Assembly: GCF_014243345.1 (NCBI RefSeq) | Contig: NZ_JACLZF010000002.1 | Span: forward strand, 1,178,001 to 1,242,000 | Direction of reading: 5' to 3' | Length of the DNA stretch: 64,000 bases | DNA from: Robiginitalea sp. SC105 | Lineage (GTDB): Bacteria > Bacteroidota > Bacteroidia > Flavobacteriales > Flavobacteriaceae | Shown: piece after piece, positions 25,837 to 34,513 of the stretch | Position numbering within the stretch: position 1 is the stretch's first letter | Layout of the letters: the number at the start of each line of letters is the position of its first letter | The notes under the pieces: generated by a model | Seen by the model: the letters and a program-made list of their open reading frames with translations, nothing else | Databases searched by the model: none | What the model was told of the DNA's origin: nothing | Position numbers and translations under genes: made by a program

Positions 25837-26769
25837 TCAGAGTTTTAGGATGCGCCCTGAATCTGTGTTGTATAGGAAGTTGTATTTAAGGGCGCCGCCC
25901 AGATAGGCTTCATTGTCGCGGATCACTGAGTAATAGCTCGTTTTGCGGTCCAGGATGTCCTTGCCTGTTTTGTTGAGCCGGACCGGGCTGAACGAGCTGA
26001 AAAGAGGTTTGAGATTGGTCAGGATCCGCTGGTATTGCGAATCCCCGAAACCATACCATCCCTGGTTGTTCAAAAGGAATTTCATCAGGGCTTTCTTGCT
26101 GGTTGGTTTCTCATCCGCCACAGCCTTAAGGACGCGGTTTTCCAGTTCGTTAAGGCCGTTCCGTATGGAGGGGAACCGCTTCAGGTGGGCCTGTATCGAA
26201 TTCTCCAGGTAATCGAAGTGGTAATTTTCGAAATCGGTCAGGTTTTCCAGGCGTATCGGATTGTCACTGCAGTAGAGTTGCCAGACGTAATCCGCATATT
26301 CGATATCGTCCTGTGAAAGTTCCACCCGCTGGTCGTATAGTTTACGGATCTGGTCCTCATCCAGTTCGGACAACCCCAGCAATTGTTCCCCGGATTCCTG
26401 GTTCCCGCTGCAGGCCAGGGTGATCTGTGCATGCCTGCGGTGGGTTTTCAACCAACTGATCACAGCCAGCATGTTGATCTGGCAAAACAGGTCGTATTCG
26501 AACCAGAGAACGATTTCATCCTGCTGCTTGTGGTTGCATAGGGAACGATACTCCTTCAGCGTCTTTTCGATAAACCAGGATTTGCTGACATTGTAGTTCT
26601 TGTGGAGAAAATCGAACCGGGTTTTCCAAAACGCCTCACTACCCACGTTGGTCTCCGTCTTTCCTTCACAGAGCATTTCCCGCCAGGTAATAATGTCCCC
26701 CTTCAACTTCAGTTCTTGTAATCGCTGGGTAAAACTATCCCCGTTCGTTATGTGCAATTGGGAACTCAT
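25837..26769 (-). CDS. DUF1835 domain-containing protein
   Basis: The protein begins MSSQLHITNGDSFTQRL...GDIITWREMLCEGKT, the conserved DUF1835 N-terminal motif, and continues with LWFEYDLFCQINMLAVISWL and LACSGNQESGEQLLGLSELD. It is soluble and cytoplasmic, 310 residues. DUF1835 proteins have no settled function. The open frame extends to 26829, but a TTG-19 bp-TACATTTA promoter (26829-26800) lies in that extension, so the ATG at 26769 is chosen. It heads an operon with the nucleoside phosphorylase and the binding-protein-fold gene. Confidence 0.85.
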   Translation of the reverse strand: MSSQLHITNGDSFTQRLQELKLKGDIITWREMLCEGKTETNVGSEAFWKTRFDFLHKNYNVSKSWFIEKTLKEYRSLCNHKQQDEIVLWFEYDLFCQINMLAVISWLKTHRRHAQITLACSGNQESGEQLLGLSELDEDQIRKLYDQRVELSQDDIEYADYVWQLYCSDNPIRLENLTDFENYHFDYLENSIQAHLKRFPSIRNGLNELENRVLKAVADEKPTSKKALMKFLLNNQGWYGFGDSQYQRILTNLKPLFSSFSPVRLNKTGKDILDRKTSYYSVIRDNEAYLGGALKYNFLYNTDSGRILKL

Positions 26770-26799
26770 TTTCGGACTATTGGTTGCGGTTCTGACCCA

Positions 26800-26829
26800 T
26801 AAATGTAACACTTCATCGATTAATACCAA
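26800..26829 (-). promoter_or_regulatory. Promoter of the DUF1835-phosphorylase operon
   Basis: On the minus strand TTG (26829-26827), 19 bp, TACATTTA (26807-26800), followed 30 bp later by the ATG at 26769. It fits the Bacteroidetes consensus with one change in the last base of the -7 box. Confidence 0.6.
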
Positions 26830-26854
26830 AAATAATTAACAGATACTCTTCGGG

Positions 26855-27190
26855 TTAACCGCCGACACGCTTTACGTTAAACCCCTTATCCTTAAGGAGT
26901 TCCATAATTTGATCCCGATAGTCTCCCTGAATCAGGATCCTGTCGTCCTTGTAGGAGCCGCCAACGCCAAGGGTTTTCTTGATTTCGCGCGTCAGGGTGT
27001 TAAAATCCGAATCGGCCCCGGTGTAGCCCTCCAGGATGGTGACAGGTTTCCCGCGCCTTTTTTCATATACACAGCGGATAGGGGCCTCCTGCATCCATAC
27101 GGGATTGGGGTCGCCGCTTTCGGGGCTGTCAGGTTCCGGCTCCGGCTCGTGGTCGGGAAACAGGTTTTTGAGTTGGTCGCTCAGGTCCAT
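26855..27190 (-). CDS. SUI1/eIF1-family translation factor (YciH-like)
   Basis: The 111-residue protein has an acidic, proline-rich N-terminal third (DHEPEPEPDSPESGD) and then the SUI1 fold: VTILEGYTGADSDFNTLTREIKKTLGVGGSYKDDRILIQGDYRDQI, with the typical C-terminal KGFNVKRVGG. Bacterial YciH-like proteins can check start-codon selection; their role in Bacteroidetes is not defined. It lies 6 bp after the oxygenase gene and shares its promoter. Family call is clear. Confidence 0.92.
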   Translation of the reverse strand: MDLSDQLKNLFPDHEPEPEPDSPESGDPNPVWMQEAPIRCVYEKRRGKPVTILEGYTGADSDFNTLTREIKKTLGVGGSYKDDRILIQGDYRDQIMELLKDKGFNVKRVGG

Positions 27191-27196
27191 GCTGTG

Positions 27197-28147
27197 TTAT
27201 TTTTTGACAAGCCCCAGTTCGACCAACCGCTCATGAAGGAATTCCCCGGCCGTAATATCTTCAAAGCCCTTGGGATGCTCCTCGTCGATGCAGTGTTCCA
27301 GGCAATTGAGAGGCATGCTGCTGATGGGGTGCATAAAAAACGGGATGGAATAGCGGGAAGTCCCCCAAAGCTCCCGGGGTGGGTTTACCACCCTGTGAAT
27401 CGTGGATTTTAGCCGGTTGTTGGACAATCGGGACAACATATCCCCGACATTGATCATCAACTGGTCTCTGGACGCGATGGCATCGATCCATTCCCCCCGG
27501 TGGTTTTGTACCTGCAATCCCCGTCCGTGGGCCCCCATAAGCAGGGTGATCAGGTTGATGTCCCCATGGGCGGCCGCACGTACGGCGTCCTTCGGCTCCT
27601 CGGTAATGGGCGGATAATGGATGGGGCGGAGGATGGAATTCCCGTTGCGGATGTAGGGGTCGAAATAATTTTCCGGGAGTTCCAGGCGCAGTGCCAGGGC
27701 ACGCAACACATATCTGGCCGTCTTTTCGAGCATTTTGTAGGCTTCCCTTCCAACTTTATTGAATTCGGGCAATTCGGAAACCTGGACATTCTCCGGGTAT
27801 TCCCTTTCCAGTTCGGGATCCGCTTCCACATATTGCCCAAAATGCCAGAATTCCTTGAGGTCGCCTGCTTTCCGGCCCTTGGCGTGTTCTTTCCCGAAGG
27901 ACGTGTAGCCGCGTTGCCCGCCGATCCCCTCGATTTCATATTTCGCCTTGACATCCGGCGGGAGGCTGAAGAAGTTCTTGACTTCCCGATAGAGGTCTGC
28001 CACAAGCTCATCGGACAGGAAATGCCCGCTGAGGGCCACAAAGCCTATTTCTTCGAAAGCCCCTCCAAGCTGGTCTACAAATGCCATTTTCCGCTCTGGG
28101 TCGCCGGAGATGAAATCGCGCAGGTCTGCGCTCGGGATGTGGTCCAT
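27197..28147 (-). CDS. Isopenicillin N synthase-type 2-oxoglutarate/Fe(II) oxygenase
   Basis: The 316-residue protein has the non-heme iron facial triad in AAAHGDINLITLL (H, D) and STIHRVVNPP (second H), and a 2-oxoglutarate-binding RYSIPFF. The N-terminal half matches the DIOX_N domain (GFVALSGHFLSDELVADLYREVKNFFSLP). Such enzymes hydroxylate or cyclise small molecules; the substrate cannot be told. The frame is open to 28171, but the TAACTTTG -7 box at 28176-28169 lies there, so the ATG at 28147 is preferred. It is divergent from the E1 dehydrogenase and co-transcribed with the SUI1 gene. Confidence 0.9.
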   Translation of the reverse strand: MDHIPSADLRDFISGDPERKMAFVDQLGGAFEEIGFVALSGHFLSDELVADLYREVKNFFSLPPDVKAKYEIEGIGGQRGYTSFGKEHAKGRKAGDLKEFWHFGQYVEADPELEREYPENVQVSELPEFNKVGREAYKMLEKTARYVLRALALRLELPENYFDPYIRNGNSILRPIHYPPITEEPKDAVRAAAHGDINLITLLMGAHGRGLQVQNHRGEWIDAIASRDQLMINVGDMLSRLSNNRLKSTIHRVVNPPRELWGTSRYSIPFFMHPISSMPLNCLEHCIDEEHPKGFEDITAGEFLHERLVELGLVKK

Positions 28148-28168
28148 AAAGAGATGCGTTTCCGGGAT

Positions 28169-28217
28169 CAAAGTTAATAAAATAATAGGCCATCTTGCCT
28201 TTGAATATGTAGATTTG
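28169..28217. promoter_or_regulatory. Divergent promoters for the oxygenase and E1 dehydrogenase
   Basis: Minus strand: TAACTTTG (28176-28169), 21 bp before the ATG at 28147. Plus strand: TAGATTTG (28210-28217), 26 bp before the ATG at 28244. The plus box overlaps a possible GTG at 28217, which is therefore not a start. Confidence 0.55.
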
Positions 28218-28243
28218 TGCCGGAATCCCCCGTTGATACGATC

Positions 28244-30241
28244 ATGGAAAACACCTCTGATAAATTGGATTACACTGCCTTCCGGGTACCCGGGGAAGTG
28301 CAGCTTCAGCTGTATCGCGACATGTTGCGCCCACGGCTGATCGAAGAGAAAATGTTGATTTTATTGCGACAGGGTAAGATCTCCAAATGGTTCAGCGGGA
28401 TCGGACAGGAAGCGATTTCCGTAGGTGTCACGGCCAGCTTGCGGCCGGAGGAGTTTATCCTTCCCATGCACCGGAACCTGGGGGTTTTTACATCCAGGAA
28501 CGTCCCCCTGTACCGGTTGTTTGCCCAGTGGCAGGGGAAAGCGAGCGGTTTTACCAAGGGGAGGGACCGAAGCTTCCACTTCGGGAGTATGGAGCACCGG
28601 ATCGTAGGGATGATTTCCCACCTGGGACCCCAGCTGGGGGTGGCTGATGGGATTGCCCTGGCAGATTTGCTGCAGGGTCGCCAACAGGTGACTGCGGTCT
28701 TCACCGGGGAAGGGGCGACCAGTGAGGGGGATTTTCACGAGGCGCTGAATGTGGCATCGGTTTGGGGGTTGCCGGTGCTTTTTTGCATTGAGAACAACGG
28801 CTATGGCCTCTCAACGCCTGTATCTGAACAGTACCACTGTGAGAACCTGGCCGACCGCGGCAGCGGATACGGGATGGAGGCGCATATCCTCGATGGCAAT
28901 AACATCCTCGAGGTGTATTCCGCAATCCGGGAATTATGTGAAAGCATGCGCAGCCGGCCCCGCCCCGTTCTGATCGAATTCAAGACTTTCAGGATGCGCG
29001 GGCATGAAGAAGCCAGTGGTACCCGTTATGTGCCGGATGACCTGCTGGAACACTGGGCCAGTCGCGACCCGCTTGAAAATTTCGCCATCCACTTGCGCAA
29101 CAGCGGCCTCTTAAGCGAGGTGAAGGAGGTTCGGATGAAGAAGGAAATCCAGGAGGAAATTGACAGGGAACTGGATCGGGCCTTTCAGGAGGGGGCCGTT
29201 GATTTTGATCAAAGTATTGAGTTAGGTGATGTATTTAAAAAATTTGATTATGAGGAGTTTAAAACATCCGAAAAAACAGAAGACATCCGTTTGGTGGACG
29301 CCATCTCCCAGGGCCTGAGACAGAGTATGGAGCGCCACGATAACCTGGTCCTGATGGGACAGGATATCGCTGGTTACGGGGGAGTGTTCAAGGTGACCGA
29401 GGGCTTTGCCGAAGCCTTTGGCACAGAACGGGTCCGCAATACGCCAATCTGCGAATCCGCCATCGTCTCTGCGGGGATGGGATTGTCACTCGGGGGCATG
29501 AAGGCCGTAGTGGAGATGCAGTTCTCGGATTTTGTGACTTCGGGTTTCAACCCCATTGTCAACTACCTGGCCAAGGTACACTATCGCTGGGGAGAACCTG
29601 CGGATGTGGTGATCCGGATGCCCTGTGGCGCCGGCGTGGGGGCCGGCCCCTTCCATTCCCAGACCAATGAAGCCTGGTTTACCAAGGTTCCCGGCCTGAA
29701 AATAGCCTATCCGGCGTTTCCGGCCGATGCCAAGGGCTTGCTGGCCACCGCGATCAACGACCCCAACCCGGTGCTGTTCTTCGAGCACAAGGGGCTATAC
29801 CGCTCCCTCTACGGGCCGGTACCTGCAGACTATTACACCCTCCCCTTTGGCCGTGCCGGACATCTCAGGGAGGGCAATTCCGTCAGCCTGATCACCTATG
29901 GTGCCGGGGTACACTGGGCCCTGGAGGCAATCGACGAATTGGGGCTGAAAGACGTGGACCTGCTGGATCTCCGCACCCTTTGCCCGCTGGATACCGAAGC
30001 GGTCTTTGCCTCGGTGCGCCGTACCGGAAAGGTCCTGTTGCTGCAGGAAGACAGCCTCTTCGGGGGGATCGCCTCGGACCTGGCGGCCATGATAGCGGAA
30101 AACTGCTTTGAGTACCTGGATGCCCCTACCCGCCGCGTTGGTTCCCTTGAAACACCTGTGCCTTTTGCCAGGAGCCTGGAAGCGGGGTACCTCCCCAAGG
30201 CCCGGTTGCGGGCAGCACTCAGGGAGTTGTTGGCCTACTGA
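28244..30241 (+). CDS. Fused alpha/beta E1 component of a 2-oxoacid dehydrogenase
   Basis: The 665-residue protein joins an E1-alpha domain (about 1-320; thiamine diphosphate motif FTGEGATSEGDFHEALN...ENNGYGLST) to an E1-beta domain (about 350-665; LMGQDIAGYGGVFKVTEGF, PICESAIVSAGMGLSLGG, PFHSQTNEAWFTKVPGLK). Such fusions in Flavobacteriia are usually annotated as 2-oxoisovalerate or pyruvate dehydrogenase E1; branched-chain keto acid use is likely because they supply iso-branched fatty acid primers, but this is inference. No E2 or E3 gene is adjacent. The linker (about codons 324-350, 29213-29290) is strikingly AT-rich and uses rare codons. Confidence 0.92.
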   Translation: MENTSDKLDYTAFRVPGEVQLQLYRDMLRPRLIEEKMLILLRQGKISKWFSGIGQEAISVGVTASLRPEEFILPMHRNLGVFTSRNVPLYRLFAQWQGKASGFTKGRDRSFHFGSMEHRIVGMISHLGPQLGVADGIALADLLQGRQQVTAVFTGEGATSEGDFHEALNVASVWGLPVLFCIENNGYGLSTPVSEQYHCENLADRGSGYGMEAHILDGNNILEVYSAIRELCESMRSRPRPVLIEFKTFRMRGHEEASGTRYVPDDLLEHWASRDPLENFAIHLRNSGLLSEVKEVRMKKEIQEEIDRELDRAFQEGAVDFDQSIELGDVFKKFDYEEFKTSEKTEDIRLVDAISQGLRQSMERHDNLVLMGQDIAGYGGVFKVTEGFAEAFGTERVRNTPICESAIVSAGMGLSLGGMKAVVEMQFSDFVTSGFNPIVNYLAKVHYRWGEPADVVIRMPCGAGVGAGPFHSQTNEAWFTKVPGLKIAYPAFPADAKGLLATAINDPNPVLFFEHKGLYRSLYGPVPADYYTLPFGRAGHLREGNSVSLITYGAGVHWALEAIDELGLKDVDLLDLRTLCPLDTEAVFASVRRTGKVLLLQEDSLFGGIASDLAAMIAENCFEYLDAPTRRVGSLETPVPFARSLEAGYLPKARLRAALRELLAY

Positions 30242-30346
30242 ATACGCACCGAAACCCCTTCTGATTCTGGATTGCCGTAACAACTATATCTGTTTGAGAC
30301 ATCTGTAAGCCCGCGTCCTACGTATATATTGGACAAATCAAATTAT

Positions 30347-30829
30347 ATGAGACAAACAAGCCTATTTATGCTATTGGCCGTGGTAGCCATGCAGTCCTGT
30401 TCCATCAGCAAAGATGTAAGGGAGAAACGCAACCTGATCAGCGGTACCTGGACACTCACCGATATTGTGTATGCGAACAACCAGGGCACCTTCAAGGCCA
30501 CCCTTTTTGACGATGCGGATGCCATCTGCTACGAGGGAAGCGAGTGGTTTTTCCGGGACAACAACAGTACCGGCCGTTATACCATCGAGCAGGGGAGCCT
30601 ATGCAACGGGGGTGACCGGTTTTTCCGGTGGTCCGTCATTGAACAACCGGAAAGCTATAACCCGACCTTTCAGTTCAAATTCATCGACGAGAACCGGAAG
30701 GACGTTTCCGGAGGCTACGGCTATCGCATGACGCTTGAAAAACTAACGGCATCCGAAATGGAAATGCGCTCCAACGTCCGCGTCGACGGGCAACCGGTAA
30801 GCGTGATCTATCAATTTATCAAAAAGTAA
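30347..30829 (+). CDS. Lipocalin-like lipoprotein
   Basis: A short signal ends in AMQSC (Cys18), a lipobox, so the protein should be lipidated. The mature part has the lipocalin-like pattern NLISGTWTLTDI...SEWFFRDNNSTGRYTIEQG...FFRWSVIEQ...YRMTLEKLTASEMEMR, as in the small lipocalin family proteins of Bacteroidetes. It probably sits in the outer membrane and may bind a lipid or hydrophobic ligand. The open frame begins at a TTG (30329), but ATG 30347 gives a proper signal peptide. It is 3 bp before the OmpA-type gene and is probably co-transcribed with it. Confidence 0.85.
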   Translation: MRQTSLFMLLAVVAMQSCSISKDVREKRNLISGTWTLTDIVYANNQGTFKATLFDDADAICYEGSEWFFRDNNSTGRYTIEQGSLCNGGDRFFRWSVIEQPESYNPTFQFKFIDENRKDVSGGYGYRMTLEKLTASEMEMRSNVRVDGQPVSVIYQFIKK

Positions 30830-30832
30830 CAA

Positions 30833-31528
30833 ATGAAAATCCAAAGTATACGAATTGCCAGTTGGGTCCTTATACTGGGCCTGGCGATCGGTTGCAATAC
30901 CGTTAAAAATGCAAACAACAAACAAAAGGGAGCCGTCATTGGCGCCGGCAGCGGCGCCGTCATCGGCGGGGTCATCGGCAACAATGTAGGCAAGGGCAAT
31001 ACGGTCCTGGGCGCGATCATCGGAGGTGTGGTCGGCGGTGTGGCCGGCGGCTATATCGGCGACCGGATGGACCGGCAGGCGGAACGCATCGAGGAGGAAC
31101 TCCCCGGGGCGGAGGTCAAAAGAGTGGGAGAGGGGATCAACGTGACCTTCACCCAGGACCAGGGCGTGCACTTTGCCACAAACAAGTCAGCCATTGAGGG
31201 GGCTTCAGTGACCACCCTGAACAAACTGGCCGGCATCTTCAAGGAATATCCCAAAAGCGTCATCCTGGTCGAAGGGCATACGGATAGTGCGGGCCCGGAA
31301 GACTACAACATGAGCCTGAGCCAGCGCCGCGCAGAGTCTGTTGCCAACTACCTGATTGCGCAGGGGATTGATGCGGACCGCTTCACCGTCAAATGGTACG
31401 GCGAAAACCAGCCCAGGGCCACCAATGAAACGGCCGAGGGCAAAGCCCAGAACCGCCGTGTCGAATTGGGAATTATTGCCAGCGAAGCCCTGAAGGAAGA
31501 AGCCCGGAAGGAAACAGGCGGAAACTAA
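30833..31528 (+). CDS. OmpA-family lipoprotein with glycine-zipper domain (YiaD-like)
   Basis: Signal and lipobox LGLAIGC (Cys21), then a glycine-zipper membrane module (KGAVIGAGSGAVIGGVIGN and VLGAIIGGVVGGVAGGYIGDRMD, about 33-83) and an OmpA C-terminal peptidoglycan-binding domain (about 105-222) with LVEGHTDSAGPEDYNMSLSQRRAESV and NRRVEL. The protein should tie the outer membrane to peptidoglycan. It follows the lipocalin gene by 3 bp and ends in a clear terminator, closing a two-gene operon. Confidence 0.93.
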   Translation: MKIQSIRIASWVLILGLAIGCNTVKNANNKQKGAVIGAGSGAVIGGVIGNNVGKGNTVLGAIIGGVVGGVAGGYIGDRMDRQAERIEEELPGAEVKRVGEGINVTFTQDQGVHFATNKSAIEGASVTTLNKLAGIFKEYPKSVILVEGHTDSAGPEDYNMSLSQRRAESVANYLIAQGIDADRFTVKWYGENQPRATNETAEGKAQNRRVELGIIASEALKEEARKETGGN

Positions 31529-31548
31529 TCGTATTTCCTGTTTAATTA

Positions 31549-31577
31549 AATCCCGGCCCGCCGCCGGGATTTTTTTA
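31549..31577 (+). terminator. Rho-independent terminator after the OmpA-type gene
   Basis: AATCCCGGC (31549-31557) and GCCGGGATT (31563-31571) form a 9-bp stem with a 5-nt loop, followed by TTTTTT. It separates the lipoprotein operon from the type III PKS cluster. Confidence 0.85.
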
Positions 31578-31596
31578 TTTCCCGTAACTTCCGGAA

Positions 31597-32712
31597 ATGG
31601 AATCTGCGGAGATCGGTATTGTGGGAGGCGGGCTTTCGGGCCTGGTGGCGGCTATTGAGCTTTCCCGCGCCGGAAAGCAGGTACGGGTCTTTGAAAAACA
31701 CCCGTACCCCCGGCACAAGGTGTGTGGGGAGTACCTGTCTGCGGAAGTAGTGCCTTATCTGGAATCCCTCGGGGTATCGCTGGGGGATGCCCCGGCCATC
31801 CGCCGGCTCCGGTTGCAATCCCTGAAGGGTGCTGCCGTAGAAGTCGGGTTGCCCCTCGGGGGGATTGGTATCAGCCGCTACGCCCTGGATAACCGCCTCT
31901 ACGAGGTTGCTTGCCAATTGGGTGCCCGTTTTGAGTTCGGCAATGTCAGGCAACTCCGGACCAGGGCGGAAGGCGTTGAGGTACAGGCCGATTCGGGCTG
32001 TTTTGACACAGGCCTCCTGATCGCTGCCTGGGGCAAGCGAAGCAACCTGGACCGCCAACAGGAACGCCCATTTTTTCAAAACAACTCCCGGTGGATGGCC
32101 ATTAAAAGCCACTATCGCGCAGACTTCCCCGAAGACCTTGTGGGCCTGTATACTTTTCCCGGAGGCTACGGCGGACTTTCATGCACCGAAACCGGCGCGG
32201 TGAATTTTTGCTATCTCATCCGGGCGGACCACTTCCGTACCTCGGGAAGCCCGGAAGCCTGTACGGACCACCTGATTGCCCGCCACCCGGGCCTGAAGGC
32301 GGTACTGGAAAGCCGGGAGCCGCTGTTCAGGCGCCCCCTGGTTATTTCCCAGATATCCTTTGCCCCCAAGGATAAAAGCGGGGACGGACTCCTCTATGCC
32401 GGTGATGCTGCACGGCTCATCCACCCGCTCACCGGCAACGGAATGGCAATGGCTGTGCTGAGCGGCCGGATCCTGGCCAGGGAAATCCTGGAAAACCGCC
32501 CCCGGGGATCCGGGAGCTTTGCCGATCTCGCCAGGGCGTACGAGCTGGCCTGGAAAAGTGAATTCCGTTCCCGCCTGCGATGGGGCAGGACGCTGCAATG
32601 GGTATTGACCCGGTCGCGGATAACGGATTACCTGGTGGGTCTTTCCGGGCACTTCCCCGGCTTGGTTCCCAGGATCGTATCCGAAACCCATGGTAAAATA
32701 CAGGAGGTATGA
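31597..32712 (+). CDS. FAD-dependent oxidoreductase/hydroxylase of the type III PKS cluster
   Basis: The 371-residue flavoprotein has the dinucleotide-binding GIVGGGLSGLVAAIELSRAG at 7-26, the PRHKVCGEYLS motif near 40-50 typical of geranylgeranyl reductase/aromatic hydroxylase relatives, and the second FAD motif LLYAGDAARLIHPLTGNGMAMA near 260-281. Likely roles are ring hydroxylation, quinone formation or double-bond reduction of the polyketide product. It is the first gene of the cluster, 20 bp after an upstream terminator stem, and overlaps the methyltransferase by 4 bp. The SrsC flavoprotein of the Streptomyces srs phenolic-lipid operon is a functional analogue in type. Confidence 0.85.
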   Translation: MESAEIGIVGGGLSGLVAAIELSRAGKQVRVFEKHPYPRHKVCGEYLSAEVVPYLESLGVSLGDAPAIRRLRLQSLKGAAVEVGLPLGGIGISRYALDNRLYEVACQLGARFEFGNVRQLRTRAEGVEVQADSGCFDTGLLIAAWGKRSNLDRQQERPFFQNNSRWMAIKSHYRADFPEDLVGLYTFPGGYGGLSCTETGAVNFCYLIRADHFRTSGSPEACTDHLIARHPGLKAVLESREPLFRRPLVISQISFAPKDKSGDGLLYAGDAARLIHPLTGNGMAMAVLSGRILAREILENRPRGSGSFADLARAYELAWKSEFRSRLRWGRTLQWVLTRSRITDYLVGLSGHFPGLVPRIVSETHGKIQEV

Positions 32713-33416
32713 ACCGCTTCGCATCCCGCAGTTCCGCACCCGAACAAATGGACGACCTGGCCCTGGACAGGCAACAACTTGCCCTGGCCCTGTCCGATAT
32801 CCGGAGGGTCAATCGATTCCTTGGGGGGTACCGGACAAGCCTCGCCGGCCTGGAGCCCTACCTGGAAGCTGCCGGCGGGGACCCGCTCCATATCGTTGAT
32901 ATTGGTTGCGGGGACGGGGACTTCCTCATTTATTTGGCCAGGCACTGCAGGGACCGGCAACTAAACGTGCGGCTCACCGGTTGGGACTTCAACCCCAAAA
33001 GCCTCGAAAAAGCCCGGGAGGAGGCCCAGGATTTACCTGAAATCAGTTTTGAACGCCACGATATCCTGGAACTGCCCGAATTGCCTTCCGGTGCCCTGGT
33101 GATCTGCAACCTTTTTCTGCACCACTTTTCGGATGCGGATATCGGCAAACTGCTCCGGAATTGGATGGGCCAGTCACCCAAAGCTATAATTATCAATGAT
33201 TTGAACCGGAATCCCGCGGCATATTATTTGTTCTGCCTTTTTGGGCTTATTTTTATGAAGTCGCCAGTGGCTGTTTCAGACGGTAAAATATCCATCCTGC
33301 GGGCGTTTTGCCGCCGGGATATCGAACGGATATCGGCCGTACTTCCCGATACGCGTTTTAGCCTCAGGTGGCGATGGGCCTTCAGGTACCTGTGGATACT
33401 GGAGCCCGATAAATAA
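32709..33416 (+). CDS. SAM-dependent methyltransferase of the type III PKS cluster
   Basis: The 235-residue protein has a class I methyltransferase core: HIVDIGCGDGDFLIYLAR (motif I, about 61-78), GWDFNPKSLEKAREEA (motif II) and ALVICNLFLHHFSDADIG (post-motif). It is cytoplasmic and lies between the FAD enzyme (4-bp overlap) and the type III PKS (5-bp gap). By analogy with srsB and bpsB neighbours of type III PKSs, it probably O- or C-methylates the polyketide ring or pyrone. The residues that would decide the position of methylation cannot be read. Confidence 0.85.
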   Translation: MNRFASRSSAPEQMDDLALDRQQLALALSDIRRVNRFLGGYRTSLAGLEPYLEAAGGDPLHIVDIGCGDGDFLIYLARHCRDRQLNVRLTGWDFNPKSLEKAREEAQDLPEISFERHDILELPELPSGALVICNLFLHHFSDADIGKLLRNWMGQSPKAIIINDLNRNPAAYYLFCLFGLIFMKSPVAVSDGKISILRAFCRRDIERISAVLPDTRFSLRWRWAFRYLWILEPDK

Positions 33417-33421
33417 TTGCT

Positions 33422-34483
33422 ATGAATGATGTACGAATTGTTACGGCCCGTAGGGCACTGCCCGCTTTCTGCCGTACGACCGAAGAAATACTGCCTTATG
33501 TCGATGCCTGGCTGGGGGAAGAACCCGAAAGGCTCAGGCGCAAGGCCTTGAAAATATTCGAAGGGGCAGGGGTGGACCGGCGATACGGTATTATGGACCT
33601 GCCGGAGGTATTTACCCCGGGGAGTTTTGAGGAAAAGAACCGTAGCTATGCAGCCGGCGCAAAGGAACTCGGGAAACAGGCGATAAACAATTCGCTCAAG
33701 GCATCCGGATGGTCCCCTGAATCCCTGGATATACTTATAACGGTAAGTTGCACCGGCATCATGATCCCTTCCCTGGACGCTTACCTGATCAACGACCTCG
33801 GGCTGCGCGGAGACATCATCCGGTTGCCCGTAACGGAAATGGGATGCGTGGCCGGGGTGTCCGGACTGATCTACGCGAACCGCTTCCTGAAAGCCGGAGG
33901 TGCCCGCAGAGCAGCGGTCCTGGCCGTTGAATCCCCTGCGGCCACCTTTCAGCATACGGACCACTCCATGGCTAACATTATCAGTGCGGCCATTTTCGGC
34001 GATGGCGCATCCTGTGTATTGCTCAGCAATGAGGAAGACGCCACGGGTCCCCGGATTGTTTCAGAGGGGATGTACCATTTTCCCGGCACCACGCACCTGA
34101 TGGGGTTTGATCTGACCAACCACGGCCTCAAAATGGTGCTGGATCCTGAAGTGCCTGAGGCCATTGCCGGGAATTTCCAAAAACTCCTCGGGCCATTCCT
34201 GGAAAGTGCAGGTTACGGGAAGGCAGATTTGAGGCACCTTGTCTTCCATCCAGGGGGCCGGAAAATTGTGGAAACCGTGGAAAGCCTGTTCAGGGAACAG
34301 GCGGCCAACATCGACAAGACGAGGGAGGTCCTTAGGCGGTACGGCAATATGAGCAGTGCGACCGTCCTTTATGTGCTACAAGCCTTTATGGAGGATCCGG
34401 ACCTGGAACCCGGTTTGGCCCTCATGCTGAGTTTCGGGCCGGGATTCACCGCCCAGCGCGTACTCCTCAGTTTTGACAAATAG
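33422..34483 (+). CDS. Type III polyketide synthase (chalcone/alkylresorcinol synthase-like)
   Basis: The 353-residue thiolase-fold enzyme keeps the full type III PKS triad: Cys142 in VTEMGCVAGVSGL, His276 in LVFHPGGRKI and Asn309 in YGNMSSATVLYVL. It has the FGDGASCVLL strand and ends LSFGPGFTAQRVLL, the usual G-FGPG loop. Such enzymes load an acyl starter and extend it with malonyl-CoA, then cyclise to resorcinols, pyrones or phloroglucinols. It sits in an operon that includes its own ACP, ketosynthase, dehydratase and enoyl reductase, so an ACP-bound fatty or polyene acyl starter is expected, as in the Azotobacter ars system. Confidence 0.93.
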   Translation: MNDVRIVTARRALPAFCRTTEEILPYVDAWLGEEPERLRRKALKIFEGAGVDRRYGIMDLPEVFTPGSFEEKNRSYAAGAKELGKQAINNSLKASGWSPESLDILITVSCTGIMIPSLDAYLINDLGLRGDIIRLPVTEMGCVAGVSGLIYANRFLKAGGARRAAVLAVESPAATFQHTDHSMANIISAAIFGDGASCVLLSNEEDATGPRIVSEGMYHFPGTTHLMGFDLTNHGLKMVLDPEVPEAIAGNFQKLLGPFLESAGYGKADLRHLVFHPGGRKIVETVESLFREQAANIDKTREVLRRYGNMSSATVLYVLQAFMEDPDLEPGLALMLSFGPGFTAQRVLLSFDK

Positions 34484-34513
34484 TAAATTGAAATACAAAT
34501 AGTTACAACGTTT